This document shows positions 9,627 through 16,908 of a stretch of DNA of 29,415 nt, one piece after another. Origin of the DNA: a virus; IMG/VR virus record IMGVR_UViG_3300033998_000206, positions 1-29,415 of that record, one strand, 5' to 3'. Each line of letters begins with the position of its first letter. Position 1 is the first letter of the stretch. The position numbers and the translations under genes are program-made. The notes under the pieces are model-generated. The model saw only the letters and a program-made list of their open reading frames with translations, did not search any database and had not been told where the DNA came from.

Positions 9627-9650
9627 TTAAAAAAGCCGTCAGATGACGGC
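9627..9650 (-). terminator. Hairpin plus T-run between tail-completion and tail-tube genes
   Basis: Read on the minus strand, GCCGTC / loop ATCT / GACGGC is followed by TTTTTTAATT. The stem contains the stop codon (TGA at 9641..9639) of the upstream gene. It has the form of an intrinsic terminator, but it sits within the late operon 25 bases before the tail-tube start. No promoter is visible after it. Confidence 0.7.
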
Positions 9651-10016
9651 ATAGAAGCAGTACCGGCTACCCACGCAGATGAATCCGGGCATGGAGGGCA
9701 GTTCCCCCAACTGCCCGTCGAAATACAAAAGCCTGCTGCCGATCTGCTTGTTGTGCAGCAGGCTCTTTATCCGCTTCTGCACCCGGTAGGCGATATAGTC
9801 CTGCTTCGCCGGTACATGACAGTCAACTTGCAGGACTTCCTCGGTGACGAGTTCATTCCTCACCCGCCGGGAAGGTCGGAAGTAAAAGCACAATCGCTTC
9901 TCGTTGGTTGCCAGGTCGTCCCACTGGCTGCGCTTGATAATGTGCTTCGCTATTTCCAGGATTGGTGCCCCGGTGAGGCCCAGGGCTTCAAGAAGTTCTG
10001 CGTCGGTTGAAAACAA
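9639..10016 (-). CDS. Tail terminator / tail completion-like protein
   Basis: 125 residues if the TTG at 10016 is the start; no ATG or GTG is available in frame before the upstream stop, and the ribosome site is weak (CTGGAAG), so the exact start is uncertain. Small size, position just before the tail tube, and the pattern 'VDCHVPAKQDYIAYRVQKRIKSLLHNKQIGSRLLYFDGQLGELPSMPGF' (residues about 63 to 112) fit the tail-terminator fold that caps the tube and joins it to the head. The stop codon is embedded in a terminator hairpin. Confidence is moderate on function and high that it is a gene. Confidence 0.65.
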   Translation of the reverse strand: MFSTDAELLEALGLTGAPILEIAKHIIKRSQWDDLATNEKRLCFYFRPSRRVRNELVTEEVLQVDCHVPAKQDYIAYRVQKRIKSLLHNKQIGSRLLYFDGQLGELPSMPGFICVGSRYCFYAVI

Positions 10017-10070
10017 CTTCCAGAGTTCATTTAAGTCTGTTTCGGGGCTAAAACAAGAAAACCACCCCTT

Positions 10071-10631
10071 TCAGTCGGGCGTGGCGATGATGAACTTCCC
10101 CCAGGGGAAGGTGTTCAGGGATTCCCGCCAGATTTTCTCCAGCCTCGTCATAGCAAGCCATCTTGCCGCCGTCTCAAAAGCGTGGCTCGGCGGCCAGGGC
10201 GCATATTTACCTCCCAGTCGCTCAAGGTTGAAGCCGGGGACGGGAGCGCGGGATATTACCGTTTCCCCGAAGATGTTTTTATACGGCCCCGCCTTCCTGC
10301 TGCGGATGGCCGTATCGTCTGGACCGTGCTTGCCCCGATACGGGTTCCAGAGTTCGCTTAGTTTATAGGCCGGCAGTGCCGGGTTATCCCTGTCCATCAG
10401 CGAACCGGTACCGTAGTTGTCCATCACGGCCCAGGCACCGCCGACAACCACGGCGGCGATAAACCCGGCCAGGGCCTCGATTTCTCCGGCCTCCAGGTCG
10501 TCCTTCGCTTCGGGGTGCTGCATGTGGGAGGCAACCTCCAGCATATATTCCTCCCGGAGCAGGAGAAGTGTTTTGGTCAGATGGGCGGTCAGGGCGGCAA
10601 TGCACCCGGCGGTGTCGAACTTAACGCCCAT
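10071..10631 (-). CDS. Tail/neck protein (HK97 gp10-like position), function by context
   Basis: A 186-residue protein whose ATG overlaps the upstream stop (TAATG), with translation clearly coupled. It has an N-terminal helical part, a Gly/Ala-rich helix at about 50 to 68 (EALAGFIAAVVVGGAWAVMD), then a basic C-terminal half with PVPGFNLERLGGKYAPWPPSH. It lies between head-completion and tail-terminator genes, where HK97 gp10-like minor tail proteins occur. I do not recognise a family signature, so the role as a neck component is inferred from order alone. Confidence 0.6.
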   Translation of the reverse strand: MGVKFDTAGCIAALTAHLTKTLLLLREEYMLEVASHMQHPEAKDDLEAGEIEALAGFIAAVVVGGAWAVMDNYGTGSLMDRDNPALPAYKLSELWNPYRGKHGPDDTAIRSRKAGPYKNIFGETVISRAPVPGFNLERLGGKYAPWPPSHAFETAARWLAMTRLEKIWRESLNTFPWGKFIIATPD

Positions 10632-11209
10632 TACGGCCTCACGTCCTGCCCCGCCTGGATTCTTGCCACGCCGGGCAACATGATTTCGTCCACGGCGTTT
10701 ACCTGGAGGTTTTCACCGCCTAAAACAAGGCGGTCCATCACCTGCACTCCGGCAACCTTGGGAACAAAGAAAACGTACTTAGTCGTTTCCAATAAGCCGG
10801 GGTCGGTCTGCCGCAGGGAAGCGGTAACTACCTGGCCGAAAGCGGAGAGGCTGGCGTTTAGCGTTGTCCATCCCTGGATGATGTTGCCAGTATTCGGGTC
10901 AACCGTTTCTGTATATCGCTGGTGCGTCAGGGAGGCATTAACCTTTGCGGCAAAAAAGGCAAGTTCGCCGGAAGCAGGGTCTGCATCAACTGACTGGACA
11001 AGATACTGCGTGCCACCAATTTCGACAACTTCGCCGCTCGCCAGAAGGCTTTCCGCAAGGATTAATCCCTCCCAATAGGCATCTCTTGTACCCGGATCGC
11101 GGGTGGCTCTCGTGGACCGCTTTAAACTGGCGTAGCTTTGAACCTCCGGAGTGCGCTTGATAACGCACGCCTGCCCGTGGGCCTGGAGGTACTTTGCGGC
11201 GTAGGACAT
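10631..11209 (-). CDS. Head closure / head-tail adaptor protein, by context
   Basis: 192 residues. The ATG at 11209 is preferred over GTG at 11218 because GGCGGTGGTG lies just before it. The protein is strand-rich with a repeated TGN/ASL pattern in the middle, a segment EVVEIGGTQYLVQSVDADPASGEL typical of small head-tail stoppers, and ends PGVARIQAGQDVRP. It is directly downstream of the connector gene and coupled to the next gene (TAATG). Position in the connector block supports a structural role in sealing the portal. There is no motif precise enough to name it. Confidence 0.6.
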   Translation of the reverse strand: MSYAAKYLQAHGQACVIKRTPEVQSYASLKRSTRATRDPGTRDAYWEGLILAESLLASGEVVEIGGTQYLVQSVDADPASGELAFFAAKVNASLTHQRYTETVDPNTGNIIQGWTTLNASLSAFGQVVTASLRQTDPGLLETTKYVFFVPKVAGVQVMDRLVLGGENLQVNAVDEIMLPGVARIQAGQDVRP

Positions 11210-11221
11210 AAGCACCACCGC

Positions 11222-11617
11222 CTAACCCGTTGAAATAGCGAAATGCGGAAGGTCGGGAATAAGGGCAATTTTGCCGATGTAGTTGTCCCGCTCATCCTCA
11301 AGTTTCTGCCGCTTCTCTTCCCAGTCCACGGTAATTTCCCGGGTGAAGTGCGGCCCCTGCTCCCTTGTCGGCAGGCGTGCGGGCATGGATTTGCACAGCA
11401 AAGCGGCGCACTCGCACACAACGGCGGCCTCCAGGTACACCCGGCTTGTCCCCGTCAGACTCTCCCATTCGGGCACCTGTTCGATTATGTTCGCTTCCGC
11501 CACGGCAATGATTTCAGGTTGTTGAACGGCGGCGTCCGGGACGTAAGCCGAATCTACGCCCAGCTTGTCCCGGACGCGCTGTTCCCAGCCAACGGCGGTC
11601 AGGATGAGGTTAGCCAT
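11222..11617 (-). CDS. Head-tail connector protein (gp6-like)
   Basis: A 131-residue, mainly helical protein starting at an ATG after a GGGAGGTGG ribosome site. It follows the major capsid gene directly. The N-terminus (MANLILTAVGWEQRVRDKLGVDSAYVPDAAV) and EAAVVCECAALLCKSMPARLPTREQ have the helical pattern of DNA-packaging/connector adaptors, which form the ring under the portal. The C-terminal region is rich in charged residues (DWEEKRQKLEDERDNYIGKIALI). Assignment rests on size, fold prediction by eye and order. Confidence 0.65.
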   Translation of the reverse strand: MANLILTAVGWEQRVRDKLGVDSAYVPDAAVQQPEIIAVAEANIIEQVPEWESLTGTSRVYLEAAVVCECAALLCKSMPARLPTREQGPHFTREITVDWEEKRQKLEDERDNYIGKIALIPDLPHFAISTG

Positions 11618-11634
11618 GAAAGGCCACCTCCCGA

Positions 11635-12702
11635 TTAGGCGTTGATGTTCAGGGTCTTGGTCGCTTCATTGAACATCTTCGAGAAGCCGGAGTTCTCCGA
11701 AATAGTGAGAACCTGGGTCTGACGGGTGATGAATTTGTCGGCCTCCTGAATATCCGAACCGGCCTCCGTTATCTGTTCAATGGCGTACTGGTTATTGATC
11801 CCGTGCACATGCAGGCTATCAACCGCATCATTCCAGAAAAGCCGGAACTCGCCGCTGGGCAACTGCGGAGCGTTGAACGAAATACCCCTTGTAGCGCCCT
11901 GCGCCAGTAACCGCAGGAGATCAGCCGTGGTCAGGTTCGGGATGTTGGTCAGGACAATCTGGATGAACGCATCCTTGGCCGCAATCAAGGTATTGCACGG
12001 GAACGGCTCAAACTCCATCAGGAACGCCAGGAAGCCTTTCGCAGTAAGCGTACCGGCAGTTGCGCTGGAATCAAGGGCGGTCAGGTTCAGCACGGGGGCG
12101 GCGTTGTTGTTGCCGTCACCATTCTTGATTACGTAAATAATCTCTTCCACCTTGTCCTTGGCTACCTGGATAGCAATACGCCTTACGTGCAGGGCCAGCA
12201 TGTCAATCTGCATCCGGCGGATAACTTCGTAACTGGCTTCAATCTGCCGGCCAAATTTATAAAGCCTGGTAACCTGTTCCTTGCCAACGATCCTGGCCTT
12301 GGGCAGTTCGGAGGCTTCGGTCACGCGCTTCTTACGGGCCGCTTCCGGCTGGTCCTCGACGTAGAAGGTGCGGTAGGTGTCACCGGTAATGATGGTGTTC
12401 TGGCCAATGAGATAGGGCAGCATGGTGTCCTGGACAATAGCTTCCCGCACCTGCCGGGCAATGAATTCAGGGAAAAGCACCTGGCTTTCGCTGGTGCGGT
12501 AGAAAGCCTCCACGGGATCGGCGTAAATGCCTTTTTCGTAGATGGACTTGGTGATGATACCGCACTTCTTCAGTTGCCTCTCAAAAGCATCCAGCTTTTC
12601 GCCGGGAGGGGTGGGGTCCAGTTTCTCCAGGTACTGCGAAAGCGTCATCTTTTCCGAAGCCGCAGCCAAGTACATATCGCGGTTCAGGGTAATTTCTGCC
12701 AT
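11635..12702 (-). CDS. Major capsid protein (HK97-like fold)
   Basis: A 355-residue protein starting at an ATG with an AAAGGAGTG ribosome site. It lies between a decoration-type protein and the connector, the standard place. The N-terminal ~75 residues are helical and acidic, like a delta/scaffold arm. They are followed by FIARQVREAIVQDTMLPYLIG and YRTFYVEDQPEAARKKRVTEASELPKARI (E-loop-like), then the long spine helix region RQIEASYEVIRRMQIDMLALHVRRIAIQVAKDKVEEIIYVI and the A-domain region after GTLTAKGFLAFLMEFEPFPCNTLIA. These fit HK97-type capsid proteins. The same family is usually cleaved after the N-terminal arm by the protease encoded upstream (inference). Confidence 0.9.
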   Translation of the reverse strand: MAEITLNRDMYLAAASEKMTLSQYLEKLDPTPPGEKLDAFERQLKKCGIITKSIYEKGIYADPVEAFYRTSESQVLFPEFIARQVREAIVQDTMLPYLIGQNTIITGDTYRTFYVEDQPEAARKKRVTEASELPKARIVGKEQVTRLYKFGRQIEASYEVIRRMQIDMLALHVRRIAIQVAKDKVEEIIYVIKNGDGNNNAAPVLNLTALDSSATAGTLTAKGFLAFLMEFEPFPCNTLIAAKDAFIQIVLTNIPNLTTADLLRLLAQGATRGISFNAPQLPSGEFRLFWNDAVDSLHVHGINNQYAIEQITEAGSDIQEADKFITRQTQVLTISENSGFSKMFNEATKTLNINA

Positions 12703-12732
12703 ATTAAAACACTCCTTTCTTTCCTTAGTTGG

Positions 12733-13125
12733 TTAGGCAATCAGGACCATGACTTTGAGATTGGTGGCGTCAACATTCACCGCTTTAGCCGGGCCGGTCG
12801 CGCCTGCGGAAGCGACGACAGCGCCCTGGCCGTTAACCACAACGTAATTGCCGGCAGTCGGTAGGGAACCGGAAACGCCGGGTAAAGTGGCATAACCAGC
12901 ATCCTGGACAGTCACATAGCCGTCGGATTCGTACTTGTCCACCCGGCCCAGGAGCGGTTGCCCTGCGCTACCGAAACCAACCTCACCGTTGCCGGTGATA
13001 GTCACGGCCTTGCCCTCGACAGCAGCCACACCGCTGGCGGCCACCATGCTGACCAATGCGGCGTTAGCTTTGTAGGTGACGTAACGGGCACCAATGCCTT
13101 CCCAATCAAGTCCACCGCGTGCCAT
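12733..13125 (-). CDS. Head decoration / capsid cement protein (DUF2190-like)
   Basis: A 130-residue protein, rich in Gly, Ala and Val, with short beta-strand blocks (GKAVTITGNGEVGFGSAG, LGRVDKYESDGYVTVQDAGY, ATLPGVSGSLPTAGNYVVVNGQGAV). This is the look of trimeric capsid decoration proteins of the DUF2190 kind, and it is placed directly before the major capsid gene. The ATG start at 13125 has a GAAAGGAGTG ribosome site. A strong terminator-like hairpin lies 25 bases upstream of that site. The family is judged from composition and position. Confidence 0.75.
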   Translation of the reverse strand: MARGGLDWEGIGARYVTYKANAALVSMVAASGVAAVEGKAVTITGNGEVGFGSAGQPLLGRVDKYESDGYVTVQDAGYATLPGVSGSLPTAGNYVVVNGQGAVVASAGATGPAKAVNVDATNLKVMVLIA

Positions 13126-13149
13126 GAAAATTCACTCCTTTCGAGATTT

Positions 13150-13190
13150 GGCAAATAAAAAAGCCCTCCGGGTATTAACCCGTGGGCTTT
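13150..13190 (-). terminator. Intrinsic terminator-like hairpin upstream of decoration and capsid genes
   Basis: On the minus strand AAAGCCC and inner ACCC pair with GGGT and GGGCTTT around a TTAAT loop, followed by TTTTTTATTT. The hairpin begins about 20 bases after the protease stop and about 25 bases before the ribosome site of the decoration gene. It has all features of a strong terminator although the operon continues. No promoter consensus is visible in the short gap after it. Confidence 0.8.
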
Positions 13191-13210
13191 ATTGCTGGAT
13201 ATTCAGCCGG

Positions 13211-14836
13211 TTAAGCCTTGAAGCAATCGTCGGGGATATCGCTCTTTACGGCAGCATTACCTTTTCCTACTTCCGGAGCCGTCTTTCTCCCGGCGGGAAT
13301 GGCCGCTTCCGCCTGCTTCTTGAACTGCTCCCGGAAGTCCTTGATGGCCTCGATGGTGCGCCCGGGTTCGCTCAGGAGCTGTTTCCAGGCGTCCGCTGGG
13401 AAGTCGTTGCCCTGCGCCCGGATGCCCCATTCAATGGTGTCCTGGATTAATTCTTCACGGTATTGAATACCTTCCCTGGCGAATTTCAGGATAGTGTCGG
13501 CATCATACTCTTTACCCAGGACTTCGACGGCTTTTTCTTTGGAGATGAATTCCTGGACATTCTGCTGTTCCACCCTTGTTTCACCCCCTCCCGAAGCGGT
13601 TTGAGTTGTGGTTATTGCCGCGCTCATGCTTACTGGCACCCCCTGCGTCAAATCTGGAACGTAAAGGTTGAATCCGCTGAATGGTGCCCATATCTTCCTT
13701 TCCAGCGCATCTCTTTTGGCGAAGGTGAGAACCCTGCCTCTGCTTGCGCTGTAGACCCGGAATTTCTGCACCTCGGGATTAACTTTTTTGAGGTCGGCAT
13801 CCTTAAGCAAAACGAAATCTCCGGCACCGTCACCGCCTGCGGAGGACAGCACCATCGCCCCAGGATAGGCCCCGTCAAACACGGCAGAAAGCTCCATCAG
13901 GTACCCCGGAGGCTTGGCGATGACATAGCAAAGCTGGCCGTCGTAAACCCGGCCAGGGTAGTGTTCGCACTTGCTCACATCCCAGATGTTGTTGCCGCAA
14001 ATGGAGCACTCGTCCACCTCGTTGCCGAAGCCTACGGAAACGTCGAACAGCGTTCCGTCCTCAATGCTGGCGATGATGGCATCTGTGGAAACGCCGTCCA
14101 ACTCTTTGCCCCGGACGATGTAGACATCGCCGTAGAGCGCCCAGTTCTCGCCTTCCTGGTCGCCCTTCTTAAGGACGGCATCAAACGTCCTGCCGTAAGG
14201 ATAAGCGGGCTTCGGCCTGCCGAACCCGGCCCAGGAATGGTCCAGCAGGAAGGCCACGCCAGAGAGGGCATCCTTCTTGAACACTTCCAGCAGGGACTTG
14301 TGGAGCTTCACCGGCCAGGGATGGTTGATTATGGCATCGCCCACCATCTTTGCCGAAAAAGTAAAGACCTCTTCAGCGGAAAGAGGCCTTTTGGCTAAGG
14401 CATTGATTTTTTCGAGTTGGGAAGGGGTGGGCTTGCCGAACTCCCTGCCCAATGTCCTGCTCATCCTGCCTTCGCTTTCTTCATCCTGGAACCTCTCCAA
14501 CTGTCGCCTGGCCACCCTTTCCACGGCAGGTTTGTCATCTTCGGGAATGTCCGTGTTGGGTAGCCTGGCAAGCGCATTGCGGACGGCATTGTAGACGACA
14601 TGAGGTTCGCCGTTTATAATGTCACAATAGGGCAGCTTGAACTGCCCGAAATCTTCAAGATCTCCAGCTTCGTGCCAGAAGAATACCTTGCGGTACTTCT
14701 GCCAGTCCATCTGGTCTTTGTCGCCGCTGCCGTCCCTGGAGGCCCACCTTCTCAGGCGGGGTATGGCCTCGTTCTTGTCCCACTCTCGGTCACGGGGAGC
14801 CAAGGGGAAGTCATGATATTGTTCAGCGGGCATCAT
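13211..14836 (-). CDS. Prohead (capsid maturation) protease with scaffold-like C-terminus
   Basis: 541 residues from the ATG at 14836; this is preferred over the GTG pair at 14845 because AAAGGTGGTGA is spaced correctly before it. The N-terminal ~120 residues (EAIPRLRRWASRDGS, WHEAGDLEDFGQFKLPYCDIINGEP, VYNAVRNALARLPNTDIP) are the domain often found ahead of phage capsid proteases. The protease core holds the likely catalytic His in AFLLDHSW (about residue 200) and Ser in FDVSVGFG (about 267). Residues about 277 to 303 contain Cys-x2-Cys, Cys-x-His and Cys, a probable metal-binding insert. The C-terminal ~110 residues are helical and charged, as expected for a scaffold. Role: assembles and cleaves the procapsid. 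Confidence 0.87.
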   Translation of the reverse strand: MMPAEQYHDFPLAPRDREWDKNEAIPRLRRWASRDGSGDKDQMDWQKYRKVFFWHEAGDLEDFGQFKLPYCDIINGEPHVVYNAVRNALARLPNTDIPEDDKPAVERVARRQLERFQDEESEGRMSRTLGREFGKPTPSQLEKINALAKRPLSAEEVFTFSAKMVGDAIINHPWPVKLHKSLLEVFKKDALSGVAFLLDHSWAGFGRPKPAYPYGRTFDAVLKKGDQEGENWALYGDVYIVRGKELDGVSTDAIIASIEDGTLFDVSVGFGNEVDECSICGNNIWDVSKCEHYPGRVYDGQLCYVIAKPPGYLMELSAVFDGAYPGAMVLSSAGGDGAGDFVLLKDADLKKVNPEVQKFRVYSASRGRVLTFAKRDALERKIWAPFSGFNLYVPDLTQGVPVSMSAAITTTQTASGGGETRVEQQNVQEFISKEKAVEVLGKEYDADTILKFAREGIQYREELIQDTIEWGIRAQGNDFPADAWKQLLSEPGRTIEAIKDFREQFKKQAEAAIPAGRKTAPEVGKGNAAVKSDIPDDCFKA

Positions 14837-15023
14837 GATCACCACCTTTACAGGATCTTATTTCGTATTCCGGCTTCACGGGCGCCGGATCTAAGATTCC
14901 ACATTTTTTACATCTGTATAGAATTTTTCCGCTCGGCGTAGTTTTATTTGACAATTCCCAATCGTGAACGTGGAATTTTGCTGGTCTGTCGTAGTCCACC
15001 CTTGCCATCGCTTGAGGTTGCAA
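14823..15023 (-). CDS. Small Zn-ribbon-like protein overlapping the portal 3' end
   Basis: A 66-residue frame. The TTG at 15023 is chosen because GGGAGG lies 8 bases before it; GTG at 15032 sits on that site itself, and ATG at 15008 has none. The first 80 bases overlap the end of the portal gene, and the stop overlaps the start region of the protease. A late segment has His-x-His followed by YRCKKCGILDP and a further Cys (about residues 31 to 60), which suggests a single metal-binding knuckle. No function is recognised. The good ribosome site, coupling and Cys pattern support a real gene. Confidence 0.55.
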   Translation of the reverse strand: MQPQAMARVDYDRPAKFHVHDWELSNKTTPSGKILYRCKKCGILDPAPVKPEYEIRSCKGGDHDAR

Positions 15024-16377
15024 TTCGCTCACCTCCCATACTCAAACTAATCCTGATAGCCTCGGAGGGAACATCCGATACGGCCTTTTCAGCACCGATA
15101 ACCTCTTGTGCTGCTTCGTCGGCGCTAACCCAGCCCATGAGCTGCGCTATTGAATAAAATTCCTGTTGTAGCAATTTAACAGTCCATCTCTGCTCTTCAG
15201 ATTGCCAATCAATGGTGTTATGCGTAAACTTCGGAATACCCTGTATCCCGTTCACCCGTAGCCACAAGCGGGCAACTTCTTCAATCAATCGCTTCGAACC
15301 ACGCTGAACGCTGGCAATGGCCGATACCATGATCTTGAATTGTACGGAACCCCAACTTTCTGTAATTCCCTGGTTCCTGTTCATAAAAATTGCCAATTGT
15401 TTTGAACCACTCAGCAACTGCGTGTCCACCAGTTCGGCAACCGCCCGCACGTCCAATCCACGTCCGGCATTTGCCCCAGGCGCAAGGGTCACGGTCACAT
15501 CGTCGAAGTGAATGTAGTCGCTCTCAGGCTCCAGGTTTTTGAAGGCATTGACAACTTCTTCCCATTTTTCTTTCAACCAGGCCCTCATCTTGGCAGCGTT
15601 CATCTTAACCTCAGCCGGTGCTATCTTCATCAGCCGTTCGAGGTTGATGGAAATGTCGTTTCTGGACCAGCCCTGGTGATGTAGGACTGCGGCCAAATCC
15701 TGGAGGACCTGCAACTGAAAATCAACCGCCTGGAGAACAGGAGTAAGAACTAGGTTCCCTCTCGGGTCGTCTATATCCGGGTCGGTCGGCACCCAGAAGA
15801 AGTTTGCCTTGCCCGGCTCCAGGGACACCTTGTTCATGCCTATCTGCTGGTAGGGTATCCACACCTTGTGCCCGTTGCGCTCCTCGATGTACCAGTAGAT
15901 AGTTTGCGGGATGACAGGGTAAATGTCCACTATATCCGTCCGGTCGCTGTTTACCTCCACTTCAACGGCCATTGCTCCCCGAAGGAAAGCCGATTGGTGC
16001 AGGATGTCGATCAGTCCGTCCAGGCCGGCATTACTCGTCTCGTTCACCCGCTCGGCAAATTCCCGCCACTTCGCTTCCGCCCGTGGCAACCGCCTGTTCT
16101 TCTCCCGGATGTCGTAGAAGTGCATCTCGTGGCCCTGGTTCGCCAGCCGGACGAAGTTCCAGACGGCCATCGAAACGTCCGGCGTTACCTTGCGGAGAAA
16201 ATCAATGGCTTGAGCTTCTTCCGGGATCATCCGCAGGGTTTCGAGAATCTGCGTCGTCCGGGAACGGTACGGCGAAAGCACGGAATAAGAAGCGGTGGAA
16301 ATCTGCGTCATCCTGCCGGTGGGAATTGCTACCGGCTCGTCCCTGTTGCGGGCGAACCACTTGTGCCAGAAGGCCAT
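14944..16377 (-). CDS. Portal protein
   Basis: 477 residues; the ATG at 16377 follows the methyltransferase stop TAG without a gap and has AAGAAGGTGG before it. Portal proteins form the dodecameric gate through which DNA enters and leaves the head. Recognisable features are the N-terminal helical/wing region (AIDFLRKVTPDVSMAVWNFVRLA), the strand EAKWREFAERVNETSNAGLDGLIDILHQSAFLRGAMAVEVEVN, the clip/stem region with RGNLVLTPVLQAVDFQLQVLQDLAAVLHHQGW, and the GSKQLAIFMNRNQGITESWGSVQF stretch before long C-terminal helices. It is next to the prohead protease, as in other HK97-like phages. The C-terminus overlaps a small ORF. Confidence 0.88.
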   Translation of the reverse strand: MAFWHKWFARNRDEPVAIPTGRMTQISTASYSVLSPYRSRTTQILETLRMIPEEAQAIDFLRKVTPDVSMAVWNFVRLANQGHEMHFYDIREKNRRLPRAEAKWREFAERVNETSNAGLDGLIDILHQSAFLRGAMAVEVEVNSDRTDIVDIYPVIPQTIYWYIEERNGHKVWIPYQQIGMNKVSLEPGKANFFWVPTDPDIDDPRGNLVLTPVLQAVDFQLQVLQDLAAVLHHQGWSRNDISINLERLMKIAPAEVKMNAAKMRAWLKEKWEEVVNAFKNLEPESDYIHFDDVTVTLAPGANAGRGLDVRAVAELVDTQLLSGSKQLAIFMNRNQGITESWGSVQFKIMVSAIASVQRGSKRLIEEVARLWLRVNGIQGIPKFTHNTIDWQSEEQRWTVKLLQQEFYSIAQLMGWVSADEAAQEVIGAEKAVSDVPSEAIRISLSMGGERIATSSDGKGGLRQTSKIPRSRLGIVK

Positions 16378-16908
16378 CTAGACCACCTTCTTTGCCAAAC
16401 AATAGACAAGATAAGGTTCCGATTCCTCCGGGCCAAACCGCTTCGCCCATTCTTTGCCTGCATAGCCCGTTTCGAGGACTTTCAGTCCGGCGTTTTCGTG
16501 GAGGATTGCCAACTCCTCTTTCGTGTAATCCAACTCGTCTTTCCACGAGGCGGTAGTCCTGGCCTTCGCATTTTTGTAGGCCACGCATCCCGTGTTCGGA
16601 ACGTAGGTAAGGACGTACTTCCTGCTTACTTCGGCCATCGCTTTGAGGATTTCCACGGCCTCAGCAGGAGAGTAATGTTCGATCAGGCCGGAACTGAAAA
16701 CGAGGTCATATTTCTTCTTCGGCTTAAACTCCCGGATGTCGGCTTTGATAACATCGTCCCTCTGCGGTTCAATGTCGATACCGTCCGCACCAACGGCGTC
16801 TTTTAGTTCGCCGGAGAAGCAACCTACTTCGAGAGCGGATTTCACGCCCAGCTTTTTGATGTAATCCTTGAATTCCTCAATGAAATGCGGACAGTTAAAG
16901 GACATCAT
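16378..16908 (-). CDS. Class I SAM-dependent methyltransferase
   Basis: 176 residues from the ATG at 16908, which overlaps the glycosyltransferase stop (TGATG) and has AAGGAGG spaced well upstream; an earlier in-frame start has no such site. Motif I is SALEVGCFSGEL (residues about 21 to 32), the acidic ribose-binding position is GIDIEP, and motif IV is YDLVFSSGLIEHY, as in methyltransferases of the Methyltransf_11/25 type. Length is near minimal, with a short C-terminal substrate region. The substrate is unknown. Tight coupling with the glycosyltransferase suggests both modify the same sugar or surface polymer. It is cargo inserted between terminase and portal. Confidence 0.85.
   Translation of the reverse strand: MMSFNCPHFIEEFKDYIKKLGVKSALEVGCFSGELKDAVGADGIDIEPQRDDVIKADIREFKPKKKYDLVFSSGLIEHYSPAEAVEILKAMAEVSRKYVLTYVPNTGCVAYKNAKARTTASWKDELDYTKEELAILHENAGLKVLETGYAGKEWAKRFGPEESEPYLVYCLAKKVV

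Noticed and set aside
13463-14398. A 311-codon open frame on the plus strand
   Set aside because: It is antisense to the prohead protease gene, whose active-site motifs are visible.
15868-16806. A 312-codon open frame on the plus strand
   Set aside because: It is antisense to portal and methyltransferase, both well supported.
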